Assembly: GCF_003337215.1 (NCBI RefSeq)
Contig: NZ_QPIG01000001.1
Span: 62,001 to 126,000, forward strand
Direction of reading: 5' to 3'
Source of the DNA: Oceanihabitans sediminis
Lineage (GTDB): Bacteria > Bacteroidota > Bacteroidia > Flavobacteriales > Flavobacteriaceae
DNA length: 64,000 nucleotides
The notes under the pieces: generated by a model
What the model saw: only the letters and a program-made list of their open reading frames with translations
The model's database searches: none
Told to the model about the DNA's origin: nothing
Translations under genes and position numbers: made by a program
Shown: piece after piece, positions 36,382 to 45,728 of the stretch
How the letters are laid out: the number at the start of each line of letters is the position of its first letter
How positions within the stretch are numbered: the first letter of the stretch is position 1

Positions 36382-36438
36382 ATGACAACTTTCACTAACA
36401 TTATTATCAGCATTATTAATATTCGCTCCCCCGAGTGA
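36382..36438 (+). CDS. ilv leader peptide 3
   Basis: An 18-residue frame, MTTFTNIIISIINIRSPE, clearly a copy of leader 2: same length, same start and the same RS-x-E end. It carries six Ile codons. Its stop again lies in GAGTGAG (36433-36439), which can pair with CTCATTC (36470-36476) of the third terminator. The duplication covers peptide, antiterminator and terminator as one unit. Confidence 0.85.
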   Translation: MTTFTNIIISIINIRSPE

Positions 36439-36461
36439 GAAATGCTGCTATACCTATACCT

Positions 36462-36498
36462 AAGCCTTTCTCATTCATTTGAGAAAGGCTTTTTTTTT
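36462..36498 (+). terminator. attenuator terminator 3
   Basis: AAGCCTTTCTCA (36462-36473) and TGAGAAAGGCTT (36480-36491) form the same 12-pair stem as terminator 2, with a six-base loop and a long T-run. It lies 33 bases before the ilvE start codon. Confidence 0.9.
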
Positions 36499-36530
36499 AA
36501 CCAAAAATCAAAATTTAATAATCACATACC

Positions 36531-37418
36531 ATGTACTACAACGACAACACAGTAATTTATCTAGACGGAAAATTTGTTAAAGCTAACCAAGCTTCCACAG
36601 ATTTATACAGTCAAACGCTTCACTACGGATACGGCGTTTTTGAAGGAATTCGCGCCTATGCTACAGAGAACGGAACTCAAGTTTTTAAATCTTATGAGCA
36701 CTTCGAACGCTTGAAAAGATCAGCAGAGCTTATTCAAATTCCATTCGCGTATGATGTGCAAGCCTTAGTAGATGCTACGGATGAATTGTTGCGTAGAAAT
36801 AAGCTAACAGATGCCTATGTTCGTCCTTTGGTGTTCTGTGATCCCAACATGACACTAGCGCGACCAAACAATGTTTCTATCATGATCTGCGCTTGGGAAT
36901 GGGGCGCATATTTGGGCGACAAACAATTGCGTTTAATGGTTTCTTCTTATTGCCGACCTCACCCCCGCTCTATAAAAATTGAAGCCAAAGTCTGCGGACA
37001 TTATGTGAATTCAATTCTTGCTACAAATGAAGCCAAAGATAAAGGCTATGACGAAGCCTTGCTTTTGGATAGCGATGGTTTCTTGGCAGAAGGTCCGGGT
37101 GCTAATTTATTCTTCGAAAAAGATGGTGTTTTATTCACGCCGCAATTGGGAAATATCCTTCCCGGAATTACGCGCGCAACAGTGTTAGAAATAGCCGAAG
37201 AACTTGAAATGGAGGTTCAGCAAGGCTTATTTAAGCCGAATGAATTATTTGAAGCAGATAGTGCTTTCTACTGTGGAACAGCCGCTGAAGTCATTGGAAT
37301 TGCTTCGGTTGATGAAACTGTATTTCCAAAAGCTTGGAAAGATTCATTAGGGAAAAAATTACAAGATGCTTACTCAAAAAGAGTGAGAGAAACTTCAAAC
37401 GTATTGAGCAAAAACTAA
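36531..37418 (+). CDS. ilvE: branched-chain amino-acid aminotransferase
   Basis: A 295-residue fold-type IV PLP enzyme that converts the branched-chain 2-keto acids to valine, leucine and isoleucine. It shows [14 protein letters not shown] near residue 31, the Schiff-base lysine in [15 protein letters not shown], and the late signature [21 protein letters not shown] with [13 protein letters not shown]. Length is normal for the short IlvE class. First structural gene after the triple attenuator. Codon use (many CGC, CGT, GCG) and base composition differ from the surrounding AGA-rich genes, as for the whole operon. Confidence 0.96.
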   Translation: MYYNDNTVIYLDGKFVKANQASTDLYSQTLHYGYGVFEGIRAYATENGTQVFKSYEHFERLKRSAELIQIPFAYDVQALVDATDELLRRNKLTDAYVRPLVFCDPNMTLARPNNVSIMICAWEWGAYLGDKQLRLMVSSYCRPHPRSIKIEAKVCGHYVNSILATNEAKDKGYDEALLLDSDGFLAEGPGANLFFEKDGVLFTPQLGNILPGITRATVLEIAEELEMEVQQGLFKPNELFEADSAFYCGTAAEVIGIASVDETVFPKAWKDSLGKKLQDAYSKRVRETSNVLSKN

Positions 37419-37420
37419 TC

Positions 37421-39097
37421 ATGAAAACTTTAAATAAATACAGTAAAACAATCACGCAAAACGAATCTCAACCTGCTGCACAAGCTATGCTTTACGGTAT
37501 AGGGTTGACGGAAGAAGATATGCAAAAAGCACAAATCGGGATTGTGAGTACAGGTTACGAAGGGAATACCTGCAATATGCATTTGAACGACTTGGCGAAA
37601 GAAGTCAAAACAGGGGTTCAAAACGAAAACCTTGTTGGATTGATTTTCAATACGATTGGCGTAAGTGATGGGATTTCCAACGGAACAGATGGAATGCGAT
37701 TTTCTTTAGTTTCCCGTGATGTTATTGCTGATTCAATCGAAACCGTGGTTAGCGCACAATGGTATGACGCAGTTTTAGCCGTAGTGGGTTGCGATAAAAA
37801 TATGCCTGGTTCTATCATCGCCATGGGCAGATTAAATCGTCCTGCGATCATGGTTTACGGTGGAAGTATTCATTCTGGAAAATGGAAAGGTGAATCTTTG
37901 AACATCGTTTCGGCTTTTGAAGCCTTGGGAAAGAAATTTAACAACACGATAAGTCCAGAGGATTTCAAAGGCGTCATCAAAAATGCTTGTCCAGGTGCAG
38001 GTGCTTGTGGCGGAATGTACACTGCCAACACGATGGCTTCTGCCATTGAAGCTCTGGGAATGAGTTTACCTTACAGTTCTTCAAATCCTGCTTTGAGCGC
38101 TGAGAAAAATCAAGAATGTTTAGCTGCTGGAAAGGCGATACGCGTATTACTTGAAAAAGACATCAAACCAAAAGATATCATGACCAAAAAGGCATTTAAA
38201 AATGCCATTACCATGGTTACCGTTTTGGGTGGTTCTACCAATGCGGTCTTACACTTAATCGCGATGGCGCATGCTGTAGAAATCGAGTTAACATTAGAAG
38301 ATTTCCAGAAAATCAGCGATAAAGTTCCTGTTTTAGCCGATTTAAAACCAAGCGGAAAATACCTGATGGAAGATTTACATGCTGTTGGTGGTGTTCCTGC
38401 AGTGATGAAATATTTACTGGCCAACAACTTGCTTCACGGGGATTGTTTAACCGTAACAGGAAAAACAGTTGCCGAGAATTTAGCTGAAGTTCCGAGTTTA
38501 ACGGCAGGTCAGGAAGTGTTTTTCTCATTGGATTCTCCTGTTAAAGAAACGGGGCATTTGCAAGTTCTGTTTGGGAATTTGGCACCGAATGGAAGTGTGG
38601 CGAAAATCAGCGGAAACGAAGGTGAATTTTTTGAAGGTTCTGCAAAAGTTTACAACGATGAATACGAAGCAATTGATGGAATAAAAAGCGGCGAAGTGAA
38701 ATCGGGAGATGTAGTGGTGATTCGCTACTGTGGACCGAAAGGAGGTCCTGGAATGCCAGAAATGCTCAAGCCAACTTCTGCTATCATGGGCGCTGGCCTT
38801 GGGAAAAGTGTTGCGCTTATTACCGATGGAAGATTCTCAGGTGGAACACACGGATTCGTGGTGGGACATATCACGCCCGAAGCTTATGAAGGAGGAACGA
38901 TTGCTCTTATTGAAAATGGTGACACCATTACCATTGATACGAAGAACAATACCATGAATTTAAAAGTGAGTGAAGAAGAATTGGCGCAACGAAAGTTGAA
39001 TTGGAAACAGCCTGAACTTAAAGCGAAAAAGGGAGTGTTGTATAAATATGCAAAGTGTGTTTCGTGTGCATCTACAGGTTGTATAACAGATAAATAA
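37421..39097 (+). CDS. ilvD: dihydroxy-acid dehydratase
   Basis: A 558-residue iron-sulfur enzyme of valine and isoleucine synthesis, dehydrating dihydroxy acids to keto acids. Cluster cysteines are in [11 protein letters not shown] and [19 protein letters not shown], with a third region near the C-terminus ([19 protein letters not shown]). I chose the ATG at 37421 ([13 protein letters not shown]), two bases after the ilvE stop. The frame is open further upstream, but that part overlaps ilvE and has no family similarity. The C-terminus [14 protein letters not shown] carries extra cysteines typical of the family. Confidence 0.97.
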   Translation: MKTLNKYSKTITQNESQPAAQAMLYGIGLTEEDMQKAQIGIVSTGYEGNTCNMHLNDLAKEVKTGVQNENLVGLIFNTIGVSDGISNGTDGMRFSLVSRDVIADSIETVVSAQWYDAVLAVVGCDKNMPGSIIAMGRLNRPAIMVYGGSIHSGKWKGESLNIVSAFEALGKKFNNTISPEDFKGVIKNACPGAGACGGMYTANTMASAIEALGMSLPYSSSNPALSAEKNQECLAAGKAIRVLLEKDIKPKDIMTKKAFKNAITMVTVLGGSTNAVLHLIAMAHAVEIELTLEDFQKISDKVPVLADLKPSGKYLMEDLHAVGGVPAVMKYLLANNLLHGDCLTVTGKTVAENLAEVPSLTAGQEVFFSLDSPVKETGHLQVLFGNLAPNGSVAKISGNEGEFFEGSAKVYNDEYEAIDGIKSGEVKSGDVVVIRYCGPKGGPGMPEMLKPTSAIMGAGLGKSVALITDGRFSGGTHGFVVGHITPEAYEGGTIALIENGDTITIDTKNNTMNLKVSEEELAQRKLNWKQPELKAKKGVLYKYAKCVSCASTGCITDK

Positions 39098-40800
39098 TGA
39101 AAGAAATGACAACAACAAAAACAACAGGCGCTCAAGCGGTAATGAAATCTTTAGTCGCGGAGCAAGTCGATACAATATTTGGATATCCCGGAGGAGCAAT
39201 TATGCCGATTTATGATGCTTTATACGACTATGAAGATGCGGTAAAACACATTTTAGTTCGTCATGAACAAGGCGCAACACATGCTGCTCAGGGTTATGCG
39301 CGAACATCAGGGAAAACGGGAGTAGTTTTCGCCACTTCTGGACCGGGAGCAACGAATTTAATTACAGGTTTGGCGGATGCCATGATCGATTCAACGCCTT
39401 TAGTTTGCATCACAGGACAAGTTGATTCGAAATTACTGGGAACAGATGCTTTCCAGGAAACAGATGTGGTGGGGATTTCTATGCCGATTACAAAATGGAA
39501 TACCCAGGTAACCAAAGCAGAAGATATTCCAGCGGCGATTGCAAAGGCATTTTATATAGCGAAATCTGGTCGTCCAGGACCTGTTTTAATCGACATTACC
39601 AAAGATGCACAGTTTGGTGAAATGGAATTTCAGTACGAAAAATGTACGACGATCCGAAGTTATCGTCCGAAACCTAAATTGAATTCAGCCTTGGTAGAAG
39701 AGGCTGCAACTTTAATCAATGGAGCGAAAAAACCGTATTTATTGATCGGTCAAGGCATCATGCTATCGAATGCCGAACAGGAACTTTTGAATTTCGTTGA
39801 AAAATCTGGAATTCCTGTGGCTTCTACTCTTTTAGGATTGGGTGCTTTCCCAAATCATCATCTTTTATATGCTGGTTATTTAGGAATGCACGGAGATTAC
39901 GCGGCGAATGTCAAAACCAACGAATGTGATGTGCTGATTGCTATCGGAATGCGCTTCGACGATAGAGTGACTGGAGATGTTTCTCGTTATGCCAAACAAG
40001 CAAAAGTGATTCATGTGGATATTGACGCTTCGGAGTTGAATAAAATCATCAATGCTGATGTTGGAGTTCATTCCGATGCAAAAGAAGCACTGACTTTATT
40101 GACAGAGCTCGTTCAAGAGAAAAAGCATACGGCTTGGTTACAGGAATTCAGAGATCTTAAGAAAGTTGAGGTTGAAACTTTGCAAAAAAGTACAGACGAA
40201 TCATTCAGCGATGAGATAAAAATGGAAGAAGTGATTAAGATGCTTTCTGAAATTACCAAGGGAGAAGCTGTTGTTGTTACCGATGTTGGTCAGCACCAAA
40301 TGTTGACTGCGCGTTATTACGAATACAATAAAACGAAGAGCAACATTACATCTGGAGGACTAGGAACGATGGGATTCGCACTTCCAGCGGCGATTGGAGC
40401 GAAGTTCGGAGCACCAGAAAAAACAGTCGTTGCCATAATCGGAGATGGCGGATTCCAAATGACTTTACAGGAATTGGGAACGATTTTACAAAGTGAAGTA
40501 GATATAAAAATCATCATTCTCAACAATCGATTCCTTGGAATGGTGAGACAATGGCAACAAATGTTTTTCGAAAAACGCTATTCTTTTACCAATATGGTCA
40601 GTCCGAACTTCATTGCTTTGGCTCAGGCATATTCCATCAGCGCTAAAAAAGTTGAAGCTCGTGAGGAACTGAAAGAGAATTTATTAAAAATGTTGCATCA
40701 CAATGGTCCTTATTTACTTGAAGTCATGGTCGCAAAAGAGGAAAATGTTTTCCCAATGATTTGCACAGGCGCTTCGGTTTCAGAAGTACGATTAAACTAA
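39097..40800 (+). CDS. ilvB: acetolactate synthase, large (catalytic) subunit
   Basis: A 567-residue ThDP/FAD enzyme making acetolactate and acetohydroxybutyrate. The catalytic glutamate is in LVRHEQGATHAAQGYARTSG, FATSGPGATNLITGLADAMI marks the pyrimidine domain, and the ThDP-binding motif begins GDGGFQMTLQELGTI and ends at the asparagines of IIILNNRFLGM. The start ATG overlaps the ilvD stop by one base (TAATG), so translation is coupled. A second ATG four codons on (MTTTKTTG) is possible. It works with the small subunit encoded 7 bp downstream. Confidence 0.97.
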   Translation: MKEMTTTKTTGAQAVMKSLVAEQVDTIFGYPGGAIMPIYDALYDYEDAVKHILVRHEQGATHAAQGYARTSGKTGVVFATSGPGATNLITGLADAMIDSTPLVCITGQVDSKLLGTDAFQETDVVGISMPITKWNTQVTKAEDIPAAIAKAFYIAKSGRPGPVLIDITKDAQFGEMEFQYEKCTTIRSYRPKPKLNSALVEEAATLINGAKKPYLLIGQGIMLSNAEQELLNFVEKSGIPVASTLLGLGAFPNHHLLYAGYLGMHGDYAANVKTNECDVLIAIGMRFDDRVTGDVSRYAKQAKVIHVDIDASELNKIINADVGVHSDAKEALTLLTELVQEKKHTAWLQEFRDLKKVEVETLQKSTDESFSDEIKMEEVIKMLSEITKGEAVVVTDVGQHQMLTARYYEYNKTKSNITSGGLGTMGFALPAAIGAKFGAPEKTVVAIIGDGGFQMTLQELGTILQSEVDIKIIILNNRFLGMVRQWQQMFFEKRYSFTNMVSPNFIALAQAYSISAKKVEAREELKENLLKMLHHNGPYLLEVMVAKEENVFPMICTGASVSEVRLN

Positions 40801-40807
40801 TAAAAAA

Positions 40808-41320
40808 ATGGAAAAAACATATACCGTTTCGGTTTTTACAGAAAATAGCATTGGAATGATGAATCGTGTGACTATTGTTTTCACGCGTAGACATTTAAAC
40901 ATTGACAGTATTACGGCTTCTGAATCTGAAGTCCCTGGCGTATTTCGCTACACGATTGTTTTAAGAACAACTCGCCAACAGGTAGATAAGGTGGTAGGTC
41001 AACTGGAGAAAGTAATCGATGTAATCAAGGCTTTTGTTCATGAAGAAAATGACATCGTTCATCAAGAGGTTGCTTTGTATAAGATTAGGACAGAAACATT
41101 AACGAATGGCGATGTCGAAAAGGTAATTCGTGAACATCATGCACGAGTATTAACAGTTGACCCTCAATTTATGGTCATCGAAAAAACCGGACATGTTGAA
41201 GAAACACAATTGCTTTTCGAAAAGCTCAGACCGTATGGAGTGCTGGAATTCGCAAGATCTGGAAGGGTGGCAGTAACGAAACCGATGAAGGAGTTGAGTA
41301 CATACTTGGAGGAGATTTAG
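40808..41320 (+). CDS. ilvN: acetolactate synthase, small (regulatory) subunit
   Basis: A 170-residue ACT-domain protein that stimulates the catalytic subunit and gives valine feedback. The N-terminal ACT domain is clear (YTVSVFTENSIGMMNRVTIV, then FTRRHLNIDSITASESE), and the C-terminal domain resembles the IlvH/IlvN half that contacts the enzyme (ETLTNGDVEKVIREHHARVL). Length equals E. coli IlvH. It is the fourth gene of the operon, followed by a 128-bp AT-rich gap. Confidence 0.94.
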   Translation: MEKTYTVSVFTENSIGMMNRVTIVFTRRHLNIDSITASESEVPGVFRYTIVLRTTRQQVDKVVGQLEKVIDVIKAFVHEENDIVHQEVALYKIRTETLTNGDVEKVIREHHARVLTVDPQFMVIEKTGHVEETQLLFEKLRPYGVLEFARSGRVAVTKPMKELSTYLEEI

Positions 41321-41448
41321 ATAATTATGAATTGTTCAATTACGAATTAAAAAAAATATCACTCAACAGATTTACGAATAAACGATTTGCAGAAAAACAA
41401 ATTAACAACTTCACAAAAAAACGAATTAACAAATAAACAATAGAAAAA
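41321..41448. other. AT-rich gap inside the ilv operon
   Basis: The only gap above 10 bp in the operon. It holds degenerate repeats of ACGAATTAACAA-like words (near 41340, 41370 and 41422) and no hairpin with a T-run, so transcription probably continues through it. Confidence 0.45.
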
Positions 41449-42492
41449 ATGGCAACAATAAATTTTGGAGGCGTATTAGAAAACGTAGTAAAGCGCGATG
41501 AATTTCCGTTGGGGAAAGCGCAAGAAGTATTAAAAAATAAAACCGTAGCTGTAATCGGTTATGGAGTTCAAGGACCTGGGCAGGCGCTCAATTTAAGAGA
41601 CAATGGAGTAAATGTCATTGTGGGTCAACGCAAAGGAACTGGAAGTTGGAAAAAAGCTTTGGCAGATGGTTGGGAAGAAGGAAAAACACTTTTCGAAGTG
41701 GAAGAAGCTTGTGAAAAAGCAACTGTAGTGATGAATTTACTTTCTGATGCGGGTCAAATTCAAGCTTGGGAAGGAATGAAAAAACACTTAACCAAAGGGA
41801 AAACGCTTTATTTCTCTCATGGATTTGGCGTAACCTTCCACGAAAAAACAGGAATTGTTCCTCCTACGGATATCGATGTTGTTTTAGTTGCACCGAAAGG
41901 CTCGGGAACTTCGCTGAGAAGTTTATTCTTGAGTGGTCAAGGTTTGAATTCCAGTTATGCCGTTTTCCAAGACGCAACAGGAAAAGCAGAAGAACGTGCT
42001 CTGGCATTAGGAATCGCCATTGGTTCGGGATATTTATTCGAAACAACATTCCAAAAAGAAGTGTACAGTGATTTAACAGGAGAACGAGGTGTTTTAATGG
42101 GCGCTGTAGCAGGAATATTTGAAGCGCAATTCAATGTTTTACGTCAACGTGGACATTCGCCAAGTGAAGCATTTAACGAAACTGTGGAAGAATTCACACA
42201 AAGTTTAATGCCGCTGATTGCAGAAAACGGAATGGATTGGATGTTTGCTAATTGTTCAACCACTGCACAACGTGGAGCATTGGATTGGAAAGGAAAATTC
42301 CGAGACGCAACAGAACCTGTTTTGAATGAATTATACGACAGTGTTGTTTCAGGAAAAGAAGCAGAAATCTTAATCGAAGCGAATAGTAAAGCAGATTATC
42401 GTGAAAAATTAGAAGAAGAACTCAGCGTTATGCACAACAGTGAACTTTGGCAAACTGGATTAGAAGTGCGAAAATTAAGACCTACGAAATAA
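41449..42492 (+). CDS. ilvC: ketol-acid reductoisomerase, short (class I) form
   Basis: A 347-residue NAD(P)H-dependent enzyme that isomerises and reduces acetolactate-type compounds. The Rossmann motif is VAVIGYGVQGPGQALNLRDNG; later, metal and substrate residues are in SDLTGERGVLMGAVAGIFEA and the C-terminal EANSKADYREKLEEEL. The short knotted form (about 330-350 residues) contrasts with the 490-residue form found in many bacteria, including many flavobacteria as far as I recall. It shares the higher-GC codon use of the operon. Confidence 0.95.
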   Translation: MATINFGGVLENVVKRDEFPLGKAQEVLKNKTVAVIGYGVQGPGQALNLRDNGVNVIVGQRKGTGSWKKALADGWEEGKTLFEVEEACEKATVVMNLLSDAGQIQAWEGMKKHLTKGKTLYFSHGFGVTFHEKTGIVPPTDIDVVLVAPKGSGTSLRSLFLSGQGLNSSYAVFQDATGKAEERALALGIAIGSGYLFETTFQKEVYSDLTGERGVLMGAVAGIFEAQFNVLRQRGHSPSEAFNETVEEFTQSLMPLIAENGMDWMFANCSTTAQRGALDWKGKFRDATEPVLNELYDSVVSGKEAEILIEANSKADYREKLEEELSVMHNSELWQTGLEVRKLRPTK

Positions 42493-43736
42493 TGGAATTA
42501 TTAGACAAAGTTTATGAAGCTAGGGAACGAATAAAAAACGTTGCGCTGCATACACCTTTAATGAAAAATGAAAACTTGAGCGAGGAATTCTTCGCTCAAG
42601 TTTACTTGAAACGGGAAGATTTACAACCCGTTCGCTCTTATAAATTGAGAGGTGCGTACAACAAAATTGTTTCGCTGAAAGACGAAGAAAAAGCCAAAGG
42701 AGTAGTATGCGCAAGTGCTGGGAATCACGCTCAAGGAGTTGCTTTTGCTTGCCATAAATTGAATATTAAAGCGGCGATTTTCATGCCGGTGACCACTCCA
42801 CCACAAAAAACAAAACAAGTCAAGCTCTTCGGGAAAGACAAAGTTGAAGTGATTTTAAAAGGCGACACTTTTGATGAAGCTTATGAAGAAGCCATGCTAT
42901 TTTGCAAAGTATCCGAAGCAATTTTCATTCATCCCTTCGACGATGAAAAAGTCATGGCTGGACAAGGAACAATAGCTTTGGAATTGTTAGAAGACAGCAA
43001 AAATCCCATAGATTATTTGTTTGTTCCGATTGGGGGAGGTGGTTTAGCCGCTGGAGTAAGTTCGGTGTTTAAACAACTGAGTCCGCATACGAAAATCATT
43101 GGTATTGAACCTGAAGGTGCTCCATCCATGAAAAATTCAATTCAAAATGAAGTCAACACAACTTTGGAGGACATTGATAAATTTGTAGATGGTGCTTCTG
43201 TAAAACGTGTGGGAGAAAAAACTTTTGAAATCTGCAAGAACAACATTGAGGACATTATCCTTGTTCCCGAAGGAAAGATTTGCACCACGATTTTACGTTT
43301 GTACAATGAAGAAGCCATTGTCGTAGAACCTGCTGGAGCATTAACCATTTCTGCACTCGACTTTTACAAAGATCAAATCAAAGGAAAAAACGTAGTTTGT
43401 GTGGTAAGTGGCAGCAACAACGACATCATCCGTACGGAAGAAATCAAGGAACGGTCTTTATTGTATGAAGGATTGAAGCATTATTTCCTCTTGAAATTCC
43501 CACAACGTCCGGGTGCATTAAAGGAATTCGTTAACGACATTTTAGGTCCAAACGACGACATCGCCTATTTCCAATATTCAAAAAAGAACAACCGAGAAAC
43601 CGGTCCTGTGGTCGTTGGAATTGAGTTGCAAAACAAAGCCGATTTATCTGGAATTGAAGCAAATTTAAAAGCGCAAAAGTTTACCTATCAGTATTTGAAT
43701 GGAAATAGGGATTTGTTTACGCATTTGATTGGTTAA
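42492..43736 (+). CDS. ilvA: threonine dehydratase (biosynthetic)
   Basis: A PLP enzyme of about 414 residues deaminating threonine to 2-ketobutyrate, the entry to isoleucine. The Schiff-base lysine is in LQPVRSYKLRGAYNK, the phosphate-binding loop is VPIGGGGLAAGVS, and a single ACT-like regulatory domain ends the protein (YFLLKFPQRPGALKEFVND). That single domain matches the short IlvA form. I chose the ATG at 42492, overlapping the ilvC stop by one base. The open frame extends upstream into ilvC without support. Its presence explains why the leaders count Ile codons. Confidence 0.95.
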   Translation: MELLDKVYEARERIKNVALHTPLMKNENLSEEFFAQVYLKREDLQPVRSYKLRGAYNKIVSLKDEEKAKGVVCASAGNHAQGVAFACHKLNIKAAIFMPVTTPPQKTKQVKLFGKDKVEVILKGDTFDEAYEEAMLFCKVSEAIFIHPFDDEKVMAGQGTIALELLEDSKNPIDYLFVPIGGGGLAAGVSSVFKQLSPHTKIIGIEPEGAPSMKNSIQNEVNTTLEDIDKFVDGASVKRVGEKTFEICKNNIEDIILVPEGKICTTILRLYNEEAIVVEPAGALTISALDFYKDQIKGKNVVCVVSGSNNDIIRTEEIKERSLLYEGLKHYFLLKFPQRPGALKEFVNDILGPNDDIAYFQYSKKNNRETGPVVVGIELQNKADLSGIEANLKAQKFTYQYLNGNRDLFTHLIG

Positions 43737-43821
43737 ATATTAAAAAAACAAAAAGCCTAATTCATTCATCCTGAATTTTCCTTAGTTCATTCAATTTATT
43801 CCCGTATTCAATATTCTTTGA

Positions 43822-43852
43822 TTGTTATTTAATAGACTAGCTGATACATTTG
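43822..43852 (+). promoter_or_regulatory. promoter of the secreted-protein gene
   Basis: TTG (43822-43824) and TACATTTG (43845-43852) are separated by 20 bases, matching the Bacteroidota consensus. The start codon at 43882 is 29 bases downstream. Confidence 0.7.
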
Positions 43853-43881
43853 ACTTATATAATAATTAAAATCAAAAAAAG

Positions 43882-44628
43882 ATGAACAGAGAATTAGTTT
43901 TTTTAAGAGTGTTTGCTTCTATAGTAGCGATTGGTGTTGTATTCACTAGCACAACTGCGTTTAACCAAGGTGACAATCAAAGATTCAGTGAAATAGATGT
44001 AGAACGTATCAATATAAATGAAAAAGATGGTAGCGTAAAAATGATCATCACCAATGTAGACCGTTTTCCGAATGGGAATGAGAGAATCAATCAACGACCT
44101 ACTAATGAAGATAGGAAAAAACGTTCTGGAATGTTATTCTTTAATGAAGATGGTATAGAGTGTGGTGGGTTCATTTATGATGGAAAAAAGACAGAAAATG
44201 GACATACAGCTGGGCTTTCGTTAACTTATGATCAATACGATGGAGATCAGGTAATGCAATTACTTACCCAAGATTTTGGGCAAGGAGATAAAAGAAGTGT
44301 GAGTAGTTCTTTGGTTTTTAATGATCGTCCGAGCAAAGAATCTCAACTAAAGCTAATGGAAATAAACAAAGAACTAGATACATTACGCGCGACTGACCCT
44401 AAAAAAATGCAAGAAAAATACTTACAATACCAAGAAGAGGGCTTGATTGGTAGTGTTCCACGTGTTATGCTCGGGAAAACTAGAAGTGAAAATAATGGTT
44501 TATTTTTGTTTGATGACCAAGGAATGCCTAGAGCCATGTTTTATATTGACAAAGAAAATAATGCTAAACTAGATTTCTACGACGAAAATGGAAATATATT
44601 AGGGTCATTTCCTCAAAAATCAAACTAA
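43882..44628 (+). CDS. secreted protein of unknown function
   Basis: A 248-residue exported or anchored protein: a hydrophobic N-terminus (LVFLRVFASIVAIGVVFTST) precedes a beta-rich region. The phrases GMLFFNEDGIECGGFIYDG and NGLFLFDDQGMPRAMFYIDKE are two related strands-and-turn units, suggesting an internal repeat of a small beta domain, with a helical stretch between them (about 155-190). I do not recognise a named family. It has its own promoter and terminator and lies just before a LytS/LytTR pair; no operator link was visible. Confidence 0.75.
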   Translation: MNRELVFLRVFASIVAIGVVFTSTTAFNQGDNQRFSEIDVERININEKDGSVKMIITNVDRFPNGNERINQRPTNEDRKKRSGMLFFNEDGIECGGFIYDGKKTENGHTAGLSLTYDQYDGDQVMQLLTQDFGQGDKRSVSSSLVFNDRPSKESQLKLMEINKELDTLRATDPKKMQEKYLQYQEEGLIGSVPRVMLGKTRSENNGLFLFDDQGMPRAMFYIDKENNAKLDFYDENGNILGSFPQKSN

Positions 44629-44644
44629 AAAAATTTAATTTTTT

Positions 44645-44676
44645 AAATAGTCCTATCCAACAATAGGACTATTTTA
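44645..44676 (+). terminator. intrinsic terminator of the secreted-protein gene
   Basis: AAATAGTCCTAT (44645-44656) pairs perfectly with ATAGGACTATTT (44663-44674) around a six-base loop. The T-run is short. It separates the secreted-protein gene from the kinase gene starting at 44701. Confidence 0.75.
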
Positions 44677-44700
44677 GTATTTTGCTTCTTTAACTTTTAA

Positions 44701-45726
44701 ATGAAAGATATTCTTCAAAAAACTAGTCAGAACCGCTACTTTCTGTTGTTCATTTTAATCTTTGCTTATGTGCAATCCATCTACACACGTATCTCCGTTA
44801 GTAGACAGATAGACACCTATACCTTTACACCAGAGGCAGCCTTAGTTACATTATTGACTTCGGCCTATTTATTTTCTATTCTATACTTTTTCATCAGGAA
44901 GTGGCAGAAAAGAGAGCTACCTGATACTCGCCTTGTTTTAAAAATATTTGGAGCTTCTCTCCTCACCTATTTAGTTTCTTTGGAATTGATGAGTTTTTTA
45001 CTAGCTGCAGTATTGGGGAAAATTGAACAAAATTTCAACCAACACACCTTTAGCCTTGCTTTGTTTTCGCGTTTCTTAGACGGCATAATCTATGGGAGTT
45101 TTTTTCTAGCCTATTACTATTATCATAAAAACAAGCAGTACCAGCAAAAGCTTGTGTGTTACAACCAAGCGATTACAGAAAGTAAAATAAATCAGTTAAA
45201 GACACAATTAAATCCGCATTTTCTGTTTAATAATTTAAATGTTTTGGATCAATTAATTGAGGAAGACAAGCATAAAGCCTCTGACTTTTTAAATGAATTT
45301 TCGGAAATATATCGCTATGTTCTACAGTCCTCTGAATCGGAATTAGTTGATATCCACGAAGAAATAGCTTTTGCGAAACAATACTTTAAACTTATTGAAT
45401 ATAAATATGGGGGTGCTTATCAATTACATATAGAAGAAACTAAAAATAAGGCTTACGTTGTGCCTTTAAGTCTACAATTATTGATTGAAAACGCCATAAA
45501 ACACAATCTTGGAACGCAGGAAAACCCCATCATTATCCATATCTCTTTAACGGAAAACATCTTGGTTGAGAATAATGTAAATCTAAAACGAAATATAAAC
45601 AGATCGTCTGGAAAAGCTTTACAGAATCTTCAAGCCCAATACCAATTATTATCCCAAAAACCCATAAAAGTTAAGGCTACTAGCACCAGTTTTATCGTTT
45701 CAATTCCCTTAATTTATAAAGCATAA
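44701..45726 (+). CDS. LytS-type membrane histidine kinase
   Basis: A 341-residue kinase with four N-terminal membrane helices (to about 145) and no large extracytoplasmic domain. The kinase part has the phospho-acceptor region NQLKTQLNPHFLFNNLNVLDQ and the N-box LSLQLLIENAIKHNLG; the ATP lid is short, ending near SGKALQNLQAQYQ. It is followed at 2 bp by a LytTR regulator, its cognate partner. The signal is unknown; kinases without an outer domain often sense membrane state or small lipophilic ligands. Confidence 0.92.
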   Translation: MKDILQKTSQNRYFLLFILIFAYVQSIYTRISVSRQIDTYTFTPEAALVTLLTSAYLFSILYFFIRKWQKRELPDTRLVLKIFGASLLTYLVSLELMSFLLAAVLGKIEQNFNQHTFSLALFSRFLDGIIYGSFFLAYYYYHKNKQYQQKLVCYNQAITESKINQLKTQLNPHFLFNNLNVLDQLIEEDKHKASDFLNEFSEIYRYVLQSSESELVDIHEEIAFAKQYFKLIEYKYGGAYQLHIEETKNKAYVVPLSLQLLIENAIKHNLGTQENPIIIHISLTENILVENNVNLKRNINRSSGKALQNLQAQYQLLSQKPIKVKATSTSFIVSIPLIYKA

Positions 45727-45728
45727 AA

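Noticed and set aside
37334-37420. Upstream extension of ilvD
   Set aside because: The added 29 codons overlap ilvE in another frame and do not resemble IlvD N-termini; the ATG at 37421 is two bases after the ilvE stop.
42447-42491. Upstream extension of ilvA
   Set aside because: It overlaps ilvC and does not resemble threonine dehydratase; the ATG at 42492 overlaps the ilvC stop by one base.
43756-43812. Direct repeats CCTAATTCATTC and CTTAGTTCATTC before the secreted-protein gene
   Set aside because: Spacing is 25 bp, then 20 bp to a poor third match, so it does not show the fixed 21-bp period of the other LytTR locus.
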